The position numbers and the translations under genes were made by a program. 64,000 bases of DNA from Cervus elaphus (taxonomy: Eukaryota > Chordata > Mammalia > Artiodactyla > Cervidae). Numbering within the stretch: the stretch's first letter is position 1; every line of letters starts with the position of its first letter. The stretch lies in contig NC_057828.1 of NCBI RefSeq assembly GCF_910594005.1, positions 6,460,235 through 6,524,234 on the forward strand, read 5' to 3'. Positions 12,228-23,000 of this stretch are shown here, piece by piece. The notes below the pieces were generated by a model. That model did not search any database, had not been told where the DNA came from, and was given only the letters and a program-made list of their open reading frames with translations.

Positions 12228-13237
12228 TTGCTTTGAGAAGTGCTCTGGTTATAGGTGGAGAATGAATCAGGGGAAAGAGCAGAAGTGGGGAGAGACCACT
12301 TAGAAAGCTGTTGCAGTAAATGATGTAAACAATGATGGCCAACACCAAGGAAGAAGCAGTGGGAAAGGAGACAGCAGACAAGGAAAGGAGTCCAGAAATA
12401 CACATGAGGTTAGGAACTGGTATCAGCTTCCGTTGGTTTGCCCACATTCAGGCACAAGGGATCACCTGCTCCCTCAGTCAGGATACATAGGAGCTTGCAG
12501 GAGTGTGTGGGTGATATCAAGGCTTCACATTGCTGCCAAATTGTTTTAAACAGTGTGTCCATTTGCTAGGAGACTACTCATCCAGAAAAGCCAGAGGAAT
12601 TGTGGGGAAACTGCTTCCATTGTCCTCTGTGATTTGTTTGGCCCCATGATAGAACAGCAAACTGGACCACTTTTTAAGACTCCGTGTTGCAGAGCCTCAG
12701 GCAGTTTAAAAGTTGGTGTTTGAGACTCAGCTGTAGGCCACTGTTGCTCTTCTCTCTCAGGACCAGGGGGAGGATTTTTCTCTCCAGGGCCATCCCAGGC
12801 GCCTTGGACAGGCATTTTTAGCCCTTACCCCTGTCAGCCCTGGAACGATGGCTTGTGCTTGAGGGTGTGAGCATCATGCTGTCATGAATGTTGCTTTTTC
12901 TCCCAACTCTCTGGAGCCTTCTGTCCTGGGCTGTCATATCCGCACTGCCATTATCCCTAAAGGGACAGCGTCAGGGACCACTGCCAAATAGTTAGCTGCA
13001 CAAAGTATCTGCAGAAATCATTCATTTACAAACTCTCCCGGGCAACCAAGTTTCCACTTAACCCAACCACTGCCCCGCACCACTGCCTCCTTCGCTCTCC
13101 CCGTCTCCGGGTCAAAGGACAGCGTTGTGATCGTGTCTCTATGCCGCTAACCCGGACACACTCAGCCTCAGGCCCCCTCATCACACGTGGGTCAGAAAGG
13201 CTGTGAGATAGGTGTGTTTCCTACAGGCGCAGTGCAT

Positions 13238-13445
13238 GGGGCTTCCCTGGTGGCTCCGACGGTAAAGAATCTGTCTGTAATACAGGAGGCCCGAGTTCAG
13301 TCCTGGGTTGGGAAGAACTCCTGGAGGAGGGCATGGCAACCCTGGGGATCCCCATGCCTGGGGAATTCCATGGACGGAGGAGCCTGGCAGGCTACAGTCC
13401 ATGGGGTCGCAGAGAGTCGGACACGACTGAGCACCTAACAGCGCA
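13238..13445 (+). mobile_element. Bov-tA SINE, near full length
   Basis: It begins 'ggggcttccctggtggctcc', continues 'aagaatctgtctgtaataca' and ends 'gagtcggacacgactgagca'. It lies 410 bp upstream of the start-codon exon. Confidence 0.9.
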
Positions 13446-13521
13446 TGACACCTTCCAGGTGCTGGGCCTGAGAGCCAGTGTGTTTTCACGACTATTCTAT
13501 GTAGAGTTGTCTTTTCTTCTA

Positions 13522-13733
13522 GAAAACTGGTTCTCAGCTGGGGGTGGTTTGCCCTCCCTCCAGGGGATGGTTGGCGATTCTGCAGACATCTTCAGTTGAG
13601 GGCAGGAGTGGGCCTTCCTGGCGTCTCGTGGGCAGAGGCCAGGGGTGCTGCTCAGCACCCTACAATACCCAAGACAGTCCCCACGCAAAGAATTGTCAGG
13701 TCCCAAAAGCCGATAGTACAAGGTTAAAAAAAA
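13522..13733 (+). repeat. MER5A-like hAT-Charlie DNA transposon
   Basis: The order 'aaactggttctcagctgggg', 'ggatggttggcgattctgca', 'cagaggccaggggtgctgct', 'accctacaatacccaagaca' and 'caaagaattgtcaggtccca' follows MER5A closely over its whole length. Confidence 0.8.
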
Positions 13734-13944
13734 CTCTGTATTAGAATGTAGGTCTGTAATCAAGGGGACCCTGAATCCTCAAGGCTCTGTCGGATTGCTA
13801 GAGTGGACCAGGAGTTCAGGGAACACTCACTTGGCATCATATTTTTTTCCGCAGCTGAACTCCGTCCGGGAGGATCAGTTCCAGCGACTGGAGGCAGCGA
13901 GACCTCGCGGGCTGGGGCACGGGGCGCGAGGCCCGGTGCTCAGG

Positions 13945-14032
13945 ATGGCCGGGCCACCGCCGCCCTGGGCCTGCACAGCCATCCTCCTCTGCGCGCTCAG
14001 CCTCAGTGGGGCCATCGAGATTCCCATGGACC
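13945..14032 (+). CDS. NFASC: NFASC coding exon 1: start codon and signal peptide
   Basis: The exon probably begins at 13855 after the acceptor 'tttttttccgcag' and carries 90 nt of 5'UTR. The ATG at 13945 has A at -3 and G at +4, a strong Kozak context. It encodes 29 residues: a Pro-rich start ([10 protein letters not shown]), a hydrophobic core ([11 protein letters not shown]) and the mature start AIEIPMD, the expected position of signal peptidase cleavage being around residue 23. The last base C is the first base of a Pro codon (phase 1 donor gtgagt at 14033). Compared with human neurofascin the signal core differs at several sites, while IEIPMD is conserved. There is no in-frame stop in the 90 nt upstream. 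Confidence 0.93.
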
Positions 14033-17000
14033 GTGAGTCTCCTGTCCACTTGGAATCTGCTGACTGGGGGCAGAGGAGTCGGGGGAGCGGGGAGGGGCGG
14101 GGAGAGTGAGGACCGTTCAGAGAAGGCGGGGACAGCAGAAGCAGTGGCTTCTGGATTCAGAGCTGGGTTTTCCTCCAGAGGATCAACCTGGGCGAGCTCA
14201 TGCTTGGGAACCTGGGACCTGGAGTCGCCAGGCCATCTCTCAGGGCCGGGGCTGTGCTGGTCGCTGCCCGGAGCCTGCTGAGAGTCTGGAAGCCCGAGCG
14301 TCACTGGGGAGTCCTTCCCTCCACACCCCTCCCTCATCCCTCTGTGATCTTGACGAACCTATCAGAGCAGAGTTTCTAGGGGCCAAGCACAGTGGACAGC
14401 CCTGGTTTGCCTTTCTCATAGCCAGGTCCTCTTGGCTGAAGTGCTGAGGACAGATGGCCTGGGGAGAGTTGTGAAGGGGGTGACTTTTGCAAAAGACTGT
14501 GGCTAAGTGAGCCATTAAAATAAAGAACCCCATTATAGTGTCACTGGGAAAATCCAGCATGAACTCCTTCTGTTTGTTTTCAACTTTCCCATGGCAAAGT
14601 TGAAAAGTGAAATCCATGGCATCTGCTTCCTATGGTGGGACATTATTTGGCCATCAAGATCATAAAGTCAAGATGAAAATGCTGATCTGGCAGCCGTGTC
14701 TCCACCAGCCATATCTGGTGTTACATTTGTAAGTGGCCCGTTGACTGGCAGCCGTGATCCTTGGCCCTGTATTGAGATGGGTGCCACCTTTGCTACAATT
14801 CTGACTCTTCTGCCAGGAATTCTGGGCAGCCCAGAGCTATGATATGGACACACCACCTCTGTCCCCTGTTCCTGCTTCGAGGAATAGATGGGACCTATGT
14901 GATGCCAGTGTTGACCTGGACTCTCTCCAGGCAACAGGTGTCTGGGGAGGGGTGGGAGAGTGATACAGCCTCAAAGAAGTCCCCACTGAGCTCTCCAGAG
15001 CCAGCCTCTGGGGCCTGGAGCTAGCACAGCTTAGAGAAAAGTTACAAGTACTTCAGCTTCCTGCTACCTCCCGCCTACACTTCACCAGTAACAGCTGCCC
15101 AAAGGAGGGGGTACTTCTGGGTGTAGAAGGCCAGGAGAAACTGTAATTGGACCCAGAACAAGATGGCCAGGGCCCCTATGGCCCTCCTGATGGCCCCAAC
15201 CTGTGTACGTGTGTGTGTGCGCGCGCGCATGTGCGTGTGTGTGCATGTGTGTGTGTGCGCGTGTGTGCATGCGCGCACACCCTTAGGGAGGGAGGGAGAG
15301 GGCGGTTGTGAAGGAGACTGTTCCCACGGAGACCGTCTGCACTACTGGCTCAGGGATGGTTTCTGATTAACGGCCCCAGGCAGACAGTCTAATAAGGAGC
15401 GTGGTAAGGCCACCTCCCTGGAGAGCGGGGCTGAGGAGGAAACTGGGTTACGCAGGAAGCGGTAAAGGCTCGTTTCCCTTCTGCCACTTCTTGCTTACTT
15501 GTCTGCCTCTCTGATCCACGGGGCGAGTGGGCGAGGGGTTCCTGCAGGGTGAACCTGTGACCCGAGGGCTTTGACGTCTGTCTTAGGAATCTGGATCCTA
15601 AAGCTCAGGGGCCGTGGGCAGGACCCCACAGCCAGTCTCTGCAGAGCACCAGCCGTGGGGCAGAGCTGCCAGGCCCCCGAGGAGGGCCTAGAGGACATCT
15701 TCCTGAGTGTTCACTGGGACCCTTGGCCCCCCATTCTGGACCACGTGCCACACCCCGCCTCTGTTAGCCTGCCCTCTTCAGCTCATCTTGGGTCTGCCTG
15801 GAATAGTAGCTGCCTCGTGCCTGACAGAGCTCAGAGCTCTCCAGGCACATCTCCGGTGACTCACAGCCCATCCATGAAGTCGGTGTCATCCTTGGCCGAC
15901 TCTGAGAGGCAGAGAAATGAAGCTGTTTTCTCCAGCTCACCCAGGCAGGGCCAGGACGTGACCATGGTGTCTTTCTTAACGAGGAAGGCCTTCTGCAGAG
16001 CCACTCCCATTGTCCCCGGCCGTGTCAACAGGAAGCTCCCGCTGCCGCCTGCGCCTCCCTGGTTGCTGCAGGCACAGTGGCCGTGGCCACCTCCAGCCTG
16101 AGTCTGCGAAAGACGAATGCAAGACGAGAGTGAGGCAGGCCCTTCAGAGGGCACCCAGGTGCCCTGGGAAGAGGCGCTCATCAGTCAGGGTTTACCCTGC
16201 CCCCGGGCCCAGCAGGGTAGATGCCTCCCAGACGATCTGAGCCGGTCCTTCCATCTCACCCAGTGGAAGGGGCTGGGGAAAGGTCAGGCTTTCCCAGCTC
16301 CAGCTTTATTGACATATTACTGACATAAAAATGTTTATTTATGGTGCAGAACTCAGAAAAAAAGTTACCTTTGTGGGTGTGTGCTGGTAACTTCTAAGAT
16401 CTCCTGTACCAGCTTGTAAGTATCTAAGAAAAGTGAAGTTGCTCAGTCGTATCTGACTCTTTGCAACCCCATGGACTGTAGCCTACCACACTCCTCCCTC
16501 CATGGGATTCTCCAGGCAAGAGTACTGGAGTGGGTTGCCATTTCCTTCTCCAGGGGATCTTCCCAATTCAGGGATCGAACCGGGGTCTCCCGCATTCCAG
16601 GCGGACGCTTTACCCTCTGAGCCACCAGAGAAGCCCCATATAGCACAGTTATCAGTGGTCGCTATGCTATACACAAGATCCCCAGAATTCACCCATCTCG
16701 TAGTTGGAAGTTGTGCCCCTCGACCTGCGTCTCCCTGCTTCCCCCACCCCAGCCCCTGGCAGCCGCCATCCTACTCTGTTCCTTTGATTTGGATTTTTTT
16801 TAGATTCTACATGTAAGTGAGAACACACAGTATCTGTCCCTCTCTGTCTGACTAATTTCTCTTAGCGTTGACCTCAGGGTCCATCCGTGTTGTTGCAAAA
16901 GGCAGGAAAGGCACCCACACCCCTGTGTTCACGCAGCTTTGCTCACTGTAGGCAGCGGGAACACCCTCAGCTTTCTCTGTATGTTGGCTGGGGGTGTGGA

Positions 17001-20000
17001 GGGGCTCAAGCCACAGGCTGCCCGGAGTGTCCTCTGCTCACTTCCCCTTTGGGGGGCATCATCTGGGCCTCGGGGAGCTTGGGCGCAGCAGGTGTCCTAG
17101 AGCAGAGCCCAGGCCACAGCACAATCCTTCACTGAACATGAGGCTTCCCACTCCCGCTGCTCTGCCAACAGAGTCACATGCACACCCCCCACCCAGGCAG
17201 AACAGCGTGACCTTTGGAAAAAGCAAAGGGTTGCTTTTGCCCCATCCATCAGAGTGATTTTGCCAGAAAAGTGAGTCTGCTGGCAGCTTGCCCCTCCATC
17301 TCCCTCCCTGCATCAAGGAACTTGGCATTTTTCCCCTAGGGACCCATGGAGGAGGGCAGCGGGGTAGGAGCGACGCTCCCTCCTCACTGTCGTGCCAGGG
17401 CGTGAGGCTGTGGTGGCCTCGACAGTGCGCATGCACACTGACTCCATCCTCCATGGGGCGGGGGTGCCAGGGACTGTCAGAGCCACGGAAAGGAAAGGGG
17501 TTCATGAATACAGAAACCCTGCAGACTGAGCGGGCGTCTGTCTCGCTCCCTGCAGAGCCCATGGGAGGACTTTTCCTCCCGCTTGGAAGTGAAAGAGCAT
17601 CGCCACCCAGCAGGTCCCATAGGAGAGAGGGGCGGGGTGTGCACAGGCCTAGGTGGTGACGGGCACCCTGTCCCTGGGCAGGCTGTCCTTGCTGTCTTCC
17701 CGCTATGGCGGCGTGTCCTCTGGCTGACCGTGTCCCTGTGATAAATCCCTTGGCCGCACGTGGCGGCTGCAGGTGCCATTACCTCTTTAGGCAAGTAGCT
17801 TCTTAAGAGGCCCCTGGCCAGATGTCAGCGTGAGGCTGGGGGCAGGATGCAGAGAGCCTCCACTCCCCCACGCTCTGTCCAGAATGTCAAGGGGAGCAGA
17901 GTGCCAGGGCCCCCGCTGGCTGGCTCACCTCTCCAGCCGAGAATGGATATGAGAAACGAGCTCCTGACCAGCAGTGGGAGAGTTGATTCTCCTTGCTGTA
18001 ATACATTGCCCCAGACTTCCTGTGGGACCTTAACTGAGTCGACTTCCCTTTCAAGAACCGGACACTCCCTCAGCAACATCTCAGGCTGTCTCCATTGAAC
18101 TGGCCTATGTGTAAAAGAGACTTGAAACCCACATGGGCAAAGCAGACCCTGTGTTAGGCTTCCCATCCGGGGTGAGGCAGCACCCTCAACTGGATTTGAG
18201 AACCCAAAAGACGTCAGATGTGTCCTGAGATGGAGTAACCAGGGGCCCGGGCTGGTAGCCGGGGGGGGTGGGTCAGGGGTCAGCCCTGCTGCTCCTGACC
18301 ATGGCCCTTCCCCCTCCCTCCCTGCCCAGTGCCCCCGGCTTTGCAGAGTTACTTTTCTTGGGTCCTAGCAGGAGAGTCATAGATGGTTGAACATGCCGCA
18401 GTGGTGAGCTCTCTAGAGCCTGTGTTCAGAAACCAAGATTTCTGCTGTTCCCCTCGGCTTGTCTTTCCTTTTCTGTTTCTTGCCAAGGTCGCCCCAGGCA
18501 CATGTTAAAGCAGATAAAATTTCTTTTTAATCCGTGGACAGGCCACACACCGCCAGCCCACTGAAAGAATGCCTTTGGACCTTTTCATGAGCTTTGTTGT
18601 CCAGATTTTCACTTCTTGGCAGTGTGTAGCAGGCCCTCGTCCCTGCTCCCCCCACCTCCCCTCTCGGTCTTCCCTCCCCTGTGGCTCCTCCTGTGTCTTT
18701 GGTCCTGTCTTAACTCTGCCCTCTCCAGGCTGCCCCCCTCAGAGCTTCTAATCTCCTCTTGCACATCTCACTGATCAAGTCAGAAAGTTTTGAGGTCATC
18801 GTGGCTCAGCCTTCCCCCAGGGAGCGCTCACTTGGAAAAGATCAGCTCACCACACCAGCAGTGGCTGACCTCTCCACCAGCCTGAAATAAGAGTGGCCTA
18901 CAGTAATGTAATCATGTAATATATATAGTGATGTAACTGTGAGGAAAAGACATCTTAGAAAGTTACAGCGACATGTGTTCTCTTCTCTGCAGAGAAATTT
19001 TCACCAAACCCTTCTCCGCACAAAGAGTAAACCCTCTAAAACCTTGCTGTTCACCGTGTGGCCTGCAAACCACAGGCACGAGAGTCACCTGGCTGCTTGT
19101 CAGAAACGCAGACGCTCAGACCCACCCAGACCTACTTAGTCAGAGCCCAAGTTTTTACCTGACAACCCCCACAGGGGATTCTCATGCTGATTAAAGTGTG
19201 AAAGGCCCACACCCCAACACTCCTGTGCATGAACAGAGGCACATCCATGCCACCTTTACCCTCCTTGTAAAAAGCACAGAAAGGAGTGGTGGGTTCTGCT
19301 TCATCTCCACAGTTGTTCAGAAGCAGGATTTCCATAGAACAGAGTACTTCTGCCATGAGCAGATGACAATAATTCATCCTTCCCGCGAGTTTTCCAAAGG
19401 ATGGCAGAGGAGGAGACAGTGGGAAGATGCTTTCAGGTGTGAAGAAGAAGGTGAAGAGGGAGCAATGAGGCTGTGGACCTGACTGGCCCTTGGGCTTCAC
19501 CCCGCAGCAGTGGTTCAGCTCCACCCCTTCCACGGGCCTCCAGCCCCACCCTCGCACCCTTGGCTAAGGAGCTTGCTTTCCTCTCAGGCATCAGGCGATG
19601 ACGAGTGGCATCCTCAGACCCCAGCCTCTTTTGAGCAGCATTGCCAGTTCTGACGTGCAGATTTCCCTGGAAATCATTTGGTCAGCAGCTGGTCATTTGC
19701 TCAGCTGTGCAGTCTGGTCCCCTGGGGGAGGCGTCGCCTTCTCCATGAAGCGTCGCTGGGTCTGTCCCCACCCCGGCTTGGCTCTCCCACAGAGCTCTGA
19801 AGCTGGAGGAGAGCCGACACTGGCCTCCCCAACCCTCTTCCCCCTCCCCCTGCAGGCCGGGGCCTGAGGCCACCTGGGTGACAGTCATGGCCGATAACTG
19901 ATAACTGTTGTCTTCTTTTCTCCCCTCACAATGCTAACCCATCGGGAACTAACAGCAAGCATTCAGAATGAGCGTAAGTCCCCGGGGTGCCTGTCTGTGC

Positions 20001-23000
20001 TTGTGCCTCTGGGAGGTGGCGGGCAGTAAGAAGGGATGGGAGAAGGCCAAGAGGTGGTACTAGCAGCTTCTGGAAGGACCGCTGCCCCCCTTTCCTCCAG
20101 TGGCTGGCATGGCAGTGTCGTGGAGGACTTCAGAGCTTGGGGCTGGAGCTGGCTCTTTGGCTGCAGACAAGCCCCTGGGAAGGCCTCCGGGGACTAAAGT
20201 GGCTTTCAGCCTCACCACAGTTTGGCCAACTGTTGATCCTACAGGGCTCAGAACCATCATGGCAACTAGGTTCTGGAAATCGAGCTGCTTTGGGTTCCTT
20301 TATTCATTCAATGAACATTCATCAAGAACTGTTGTACACTAGACATTGTACTAAGCATTAGAAGATAAGAATGAGTAAACCAAAAGCCTGGCCTTCAGTT
20401 TCTCATAAAGATGAGAACGTAAAGGGGTTCTTCTTATACTTAGTCCTTGACACACCATGCCCTTTCTTGCAGCCCTGTTTAAGCAGTTGGGTCTCTAGAA
20501 CGGGGCACTGCTCACCGCTGCTGGCCTGGTTGTCTGGGTGACTCCTGAGGCTCTTAATTTCAGCCGTTCCCCAAGGGCAGGTCCCCACAGCCCTGACTGC
20601 TCACTGTGTGTGCTCTTGCAGTGTCCCAGCCCCCGACCATCACCAAGCAGTCAGTGAAGGACCACATTGTGGATCCCCGTGACAACATCTTGATTGAGTG
20701 TGAAGCCAAGGGGAACCCTGCCCCCAGGTGAGTGCACAGCAGGTAAATCCAAGCTGGGTGGAGGGAACAGGACCGGCAAAAAGGGCATTGAAACTGCCCC
20801 CTTCCCCCTGAGCCTGATGATAGTTTGAAGCAGCTGAGAAATCCATTCATAAAGTGTCCACTAGGCACCTACTAGACACAAGGTACAGTTTGGATAACTA
20901 GGAAATGTAGTTGATGAGGAATCTGGGGGCCAGAAAACTTAACTGGCTTCAGTTCATACCAAAAAGCCAGGACTAGATATGAAGTTTTCTGACTTTGAAT
21001 ATAACATTCTTCCCACTGCTTTATGTTTCCAGCATCCACCTGATGCTTAGCTTACAGGAAGTTCCTCTTTGCGCTAACTTGAATCTTCCATCCTGAGTTC
21101 GTCTCTGCTTATGTATGTGCATATCAAGATTTAATGATGGGCTTCCCTGGAAATGGCAACCCACTCCAGTATTCTTGCCTGGAAAATCCCATGGACGGAG
21201 AAGCCTGGTAGACTACAGTCCATGGGGTCGCAAAGAGTCTGACACGACTGAGCGACTTCACTTTCACTTTCCCTGGTAGCTCAGATGGTAAAACATCTAC
21301 CTGCAATGCAGGAGACCCAGGTTCGATCCCTGGGTCAGGAAAATCCCCTGGAGAAGGAAATGGCAGCCCACTCCAGTATTCTTGCCTGGAGAATTTCATG
21401 GACAGAGGAGCCTGCTGAGCTACAATCCATGGGGTCGCAAAGAGTCAGCACGACTGAACTAACACACACAAGATCATATGAGATATCAGCAGACATGAAT
21501 TGCAAACCTCCTATGGCAGGCTCTGTTAAATGTTGTTCCTCACACTGTTCGCCCACCTCACTGCCCTTCAGGGAAGGACCCGTGTCCTTGTGGAGAGGAA
21601 GTGAAATGGAGGCACAGAGATGTCAAGTACTTAACCCCAGGCCTCTGACACCCCAGACCAGGGATAACTTCTACCAAGTGATAAGCACTGGGGATGGGAA
21701 CGCCCACCCTCTTCAAAGCAGCGGCCACAGGCTGGAGCTTCCAGCATCCTCATGGGGAACTTGTACCCAGACCTGACAGGCCCTCATGTAGTGTGTGTCT
21801 GTCAGCAGGAGACGTGAGGTGGGCAGGGCCTCAAGGGGTTGGCACCCTGCTTCTGCCTCCCTCCGTGGGTGTGCCCGTGGGCTGGCCTAAAGCTGCGATC
21901 CCAGAAGCAAGCAGGGCGTCTCTTGCCCATGAAGAAGCAGGAGTCTCCGGCAGGGTATCTTGACCTCGCTTCTCAGAGTTGGTCTTTCTCCCACAGCCCT
22001 TTGCAGGGCAGTGACTGGGATTCCAAGAAGCTGCTGTTGTCCCTGCTTCTTTTAGGCTGTGTCCTGGGCAGACATATGTCCGCCCCCCCAGAGAAACAGA
22101 GGATGTTCTAGTCTCTTCATGCTAGGGCTCAGTTTTATTAAGGCTACTTTGTACTTTAAAACTGCTCCTCTGGGGTTGTAATGTACAGCCGCCATTTTAT
22201 AATCTACATCCGCTGAGCGACCGCACAGCCGCCATTTACAATCTACATCCGCTGAGCAGCACACAAATAACCCGGGGCCGTTTCACTTTGATTTAGAGTG
22301 GGTTATCAAATAATGACACAGGCGGAGCAGGGCCGGCTCCCTGATGTGTTGGGGCCGGTGGAATAGGAATTTGGTTTGGGGTTCCTAGTTGGAGGTTGAG
22401 AATGCTTAGCGGTGGGAATAGCCGCTGACTCTGGATTTTAAAAAACCAGAATTGCTGCCTACTCTTCCGAAGAGCACAGTCCCCCACAGCCGCTTGGTAT
22501 CTCTCACTGGCAGTCATGACTCCCAGCCTCGGTTGGGTGGCACAGCTCCTTTCAGGGACCCCCTCAGAGACTCACCTGGGTGGGACCCAGGACCCAGCAT
22601 TTTATCAGGTGTCTGAGAAAGTCCTGCTGCGCAGCCAGGCTGGGACCCACTGGTCTGGAGGAATGGTTACGGCCCGAGTCCCAGTCTAGGGCCCTGAGAT
22701 TCTGGCCTAGAGCTGGGAGCCCAGAGCCCTCCCTCCTACTCTTGGTTGTCCCTGACCCTATACTCCCCCCAACCCCGCATCGTCCGCAGCTTCCACTGGA
22801 CGCGCAACAGCAAGTTCTTCAACATCGCCAAGGACCCCCGGGTGTCGATGAGGAGGCGGTCTGGGACCCTGGTGATCGACTTCCGCAGTGGCGGGCGGCC
22901 CGAGGAGTATGAGGGGGAATACCAGTGCTTTGCCCGCAACAAATTCGGCACGGCCCTGTCCAATCGGATTCGCCTGCAGGTGTCCAGTGAGTGCGTGGGC

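Larger units (their letters stand above)
1..13854 (+). other. Sequence upstream of the start-codon exon, probably 5'UTR intron of NFASC
   Basis: I found no coding exon here. The start-codon exon at 13855 is preceded by a good splice acceptor (T-rich tract then gcag), so it is not the first exon of the transcript, and this stretch is most simply an intron following an untranslated exon. It is full of old repeats (L2, MIR, L1 3' ends, an LTR-like piece, MER5A) with younger ruminant insertions (Bov-tA, BovB), listed separately. No CpG island or clear promoter was seen. Untranslated exons cannot be excluded by reading alone. Confidence 0.7.
14033..19955 (+). other. NFASC intron 1
   Basis: No exon-like sequence is seen in this 5.9-kb intron. 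It contains a TG/CG dinucleotide run (15204-15284), an L1 3' UTR split by a Bov-tA (16295-16905) and a MER20-like transposon (19040-19205). The rest looks like unique or unrecognisably old sequence. Confidence 0.75.
20728..22789 (+). other. NFASC intron 3
   Basis: The 2.06-kb intron contains two adjacent Bov-tA pieces (21139-21467) and an unclassified stretch with a 39-bp duplicated motif (22185-22261). No further exon found. Confidence 0.7.

Noticed and set aside
13041..13200. GC-rich stretch before the signal peptide exon considered as a promoter or CpG island
   Set aside because: Few CpGs and no recognisable core promoter; a good splice acceptor at 13851-13854 indicates the exon is internal.
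13837..14337. A 166-codon open frame antisense to the signal peptide exon
   Set aside because: High GC content of the exon 1 region explains the lack of stops. The plus strand encodes the neurofascin signal peptide there.
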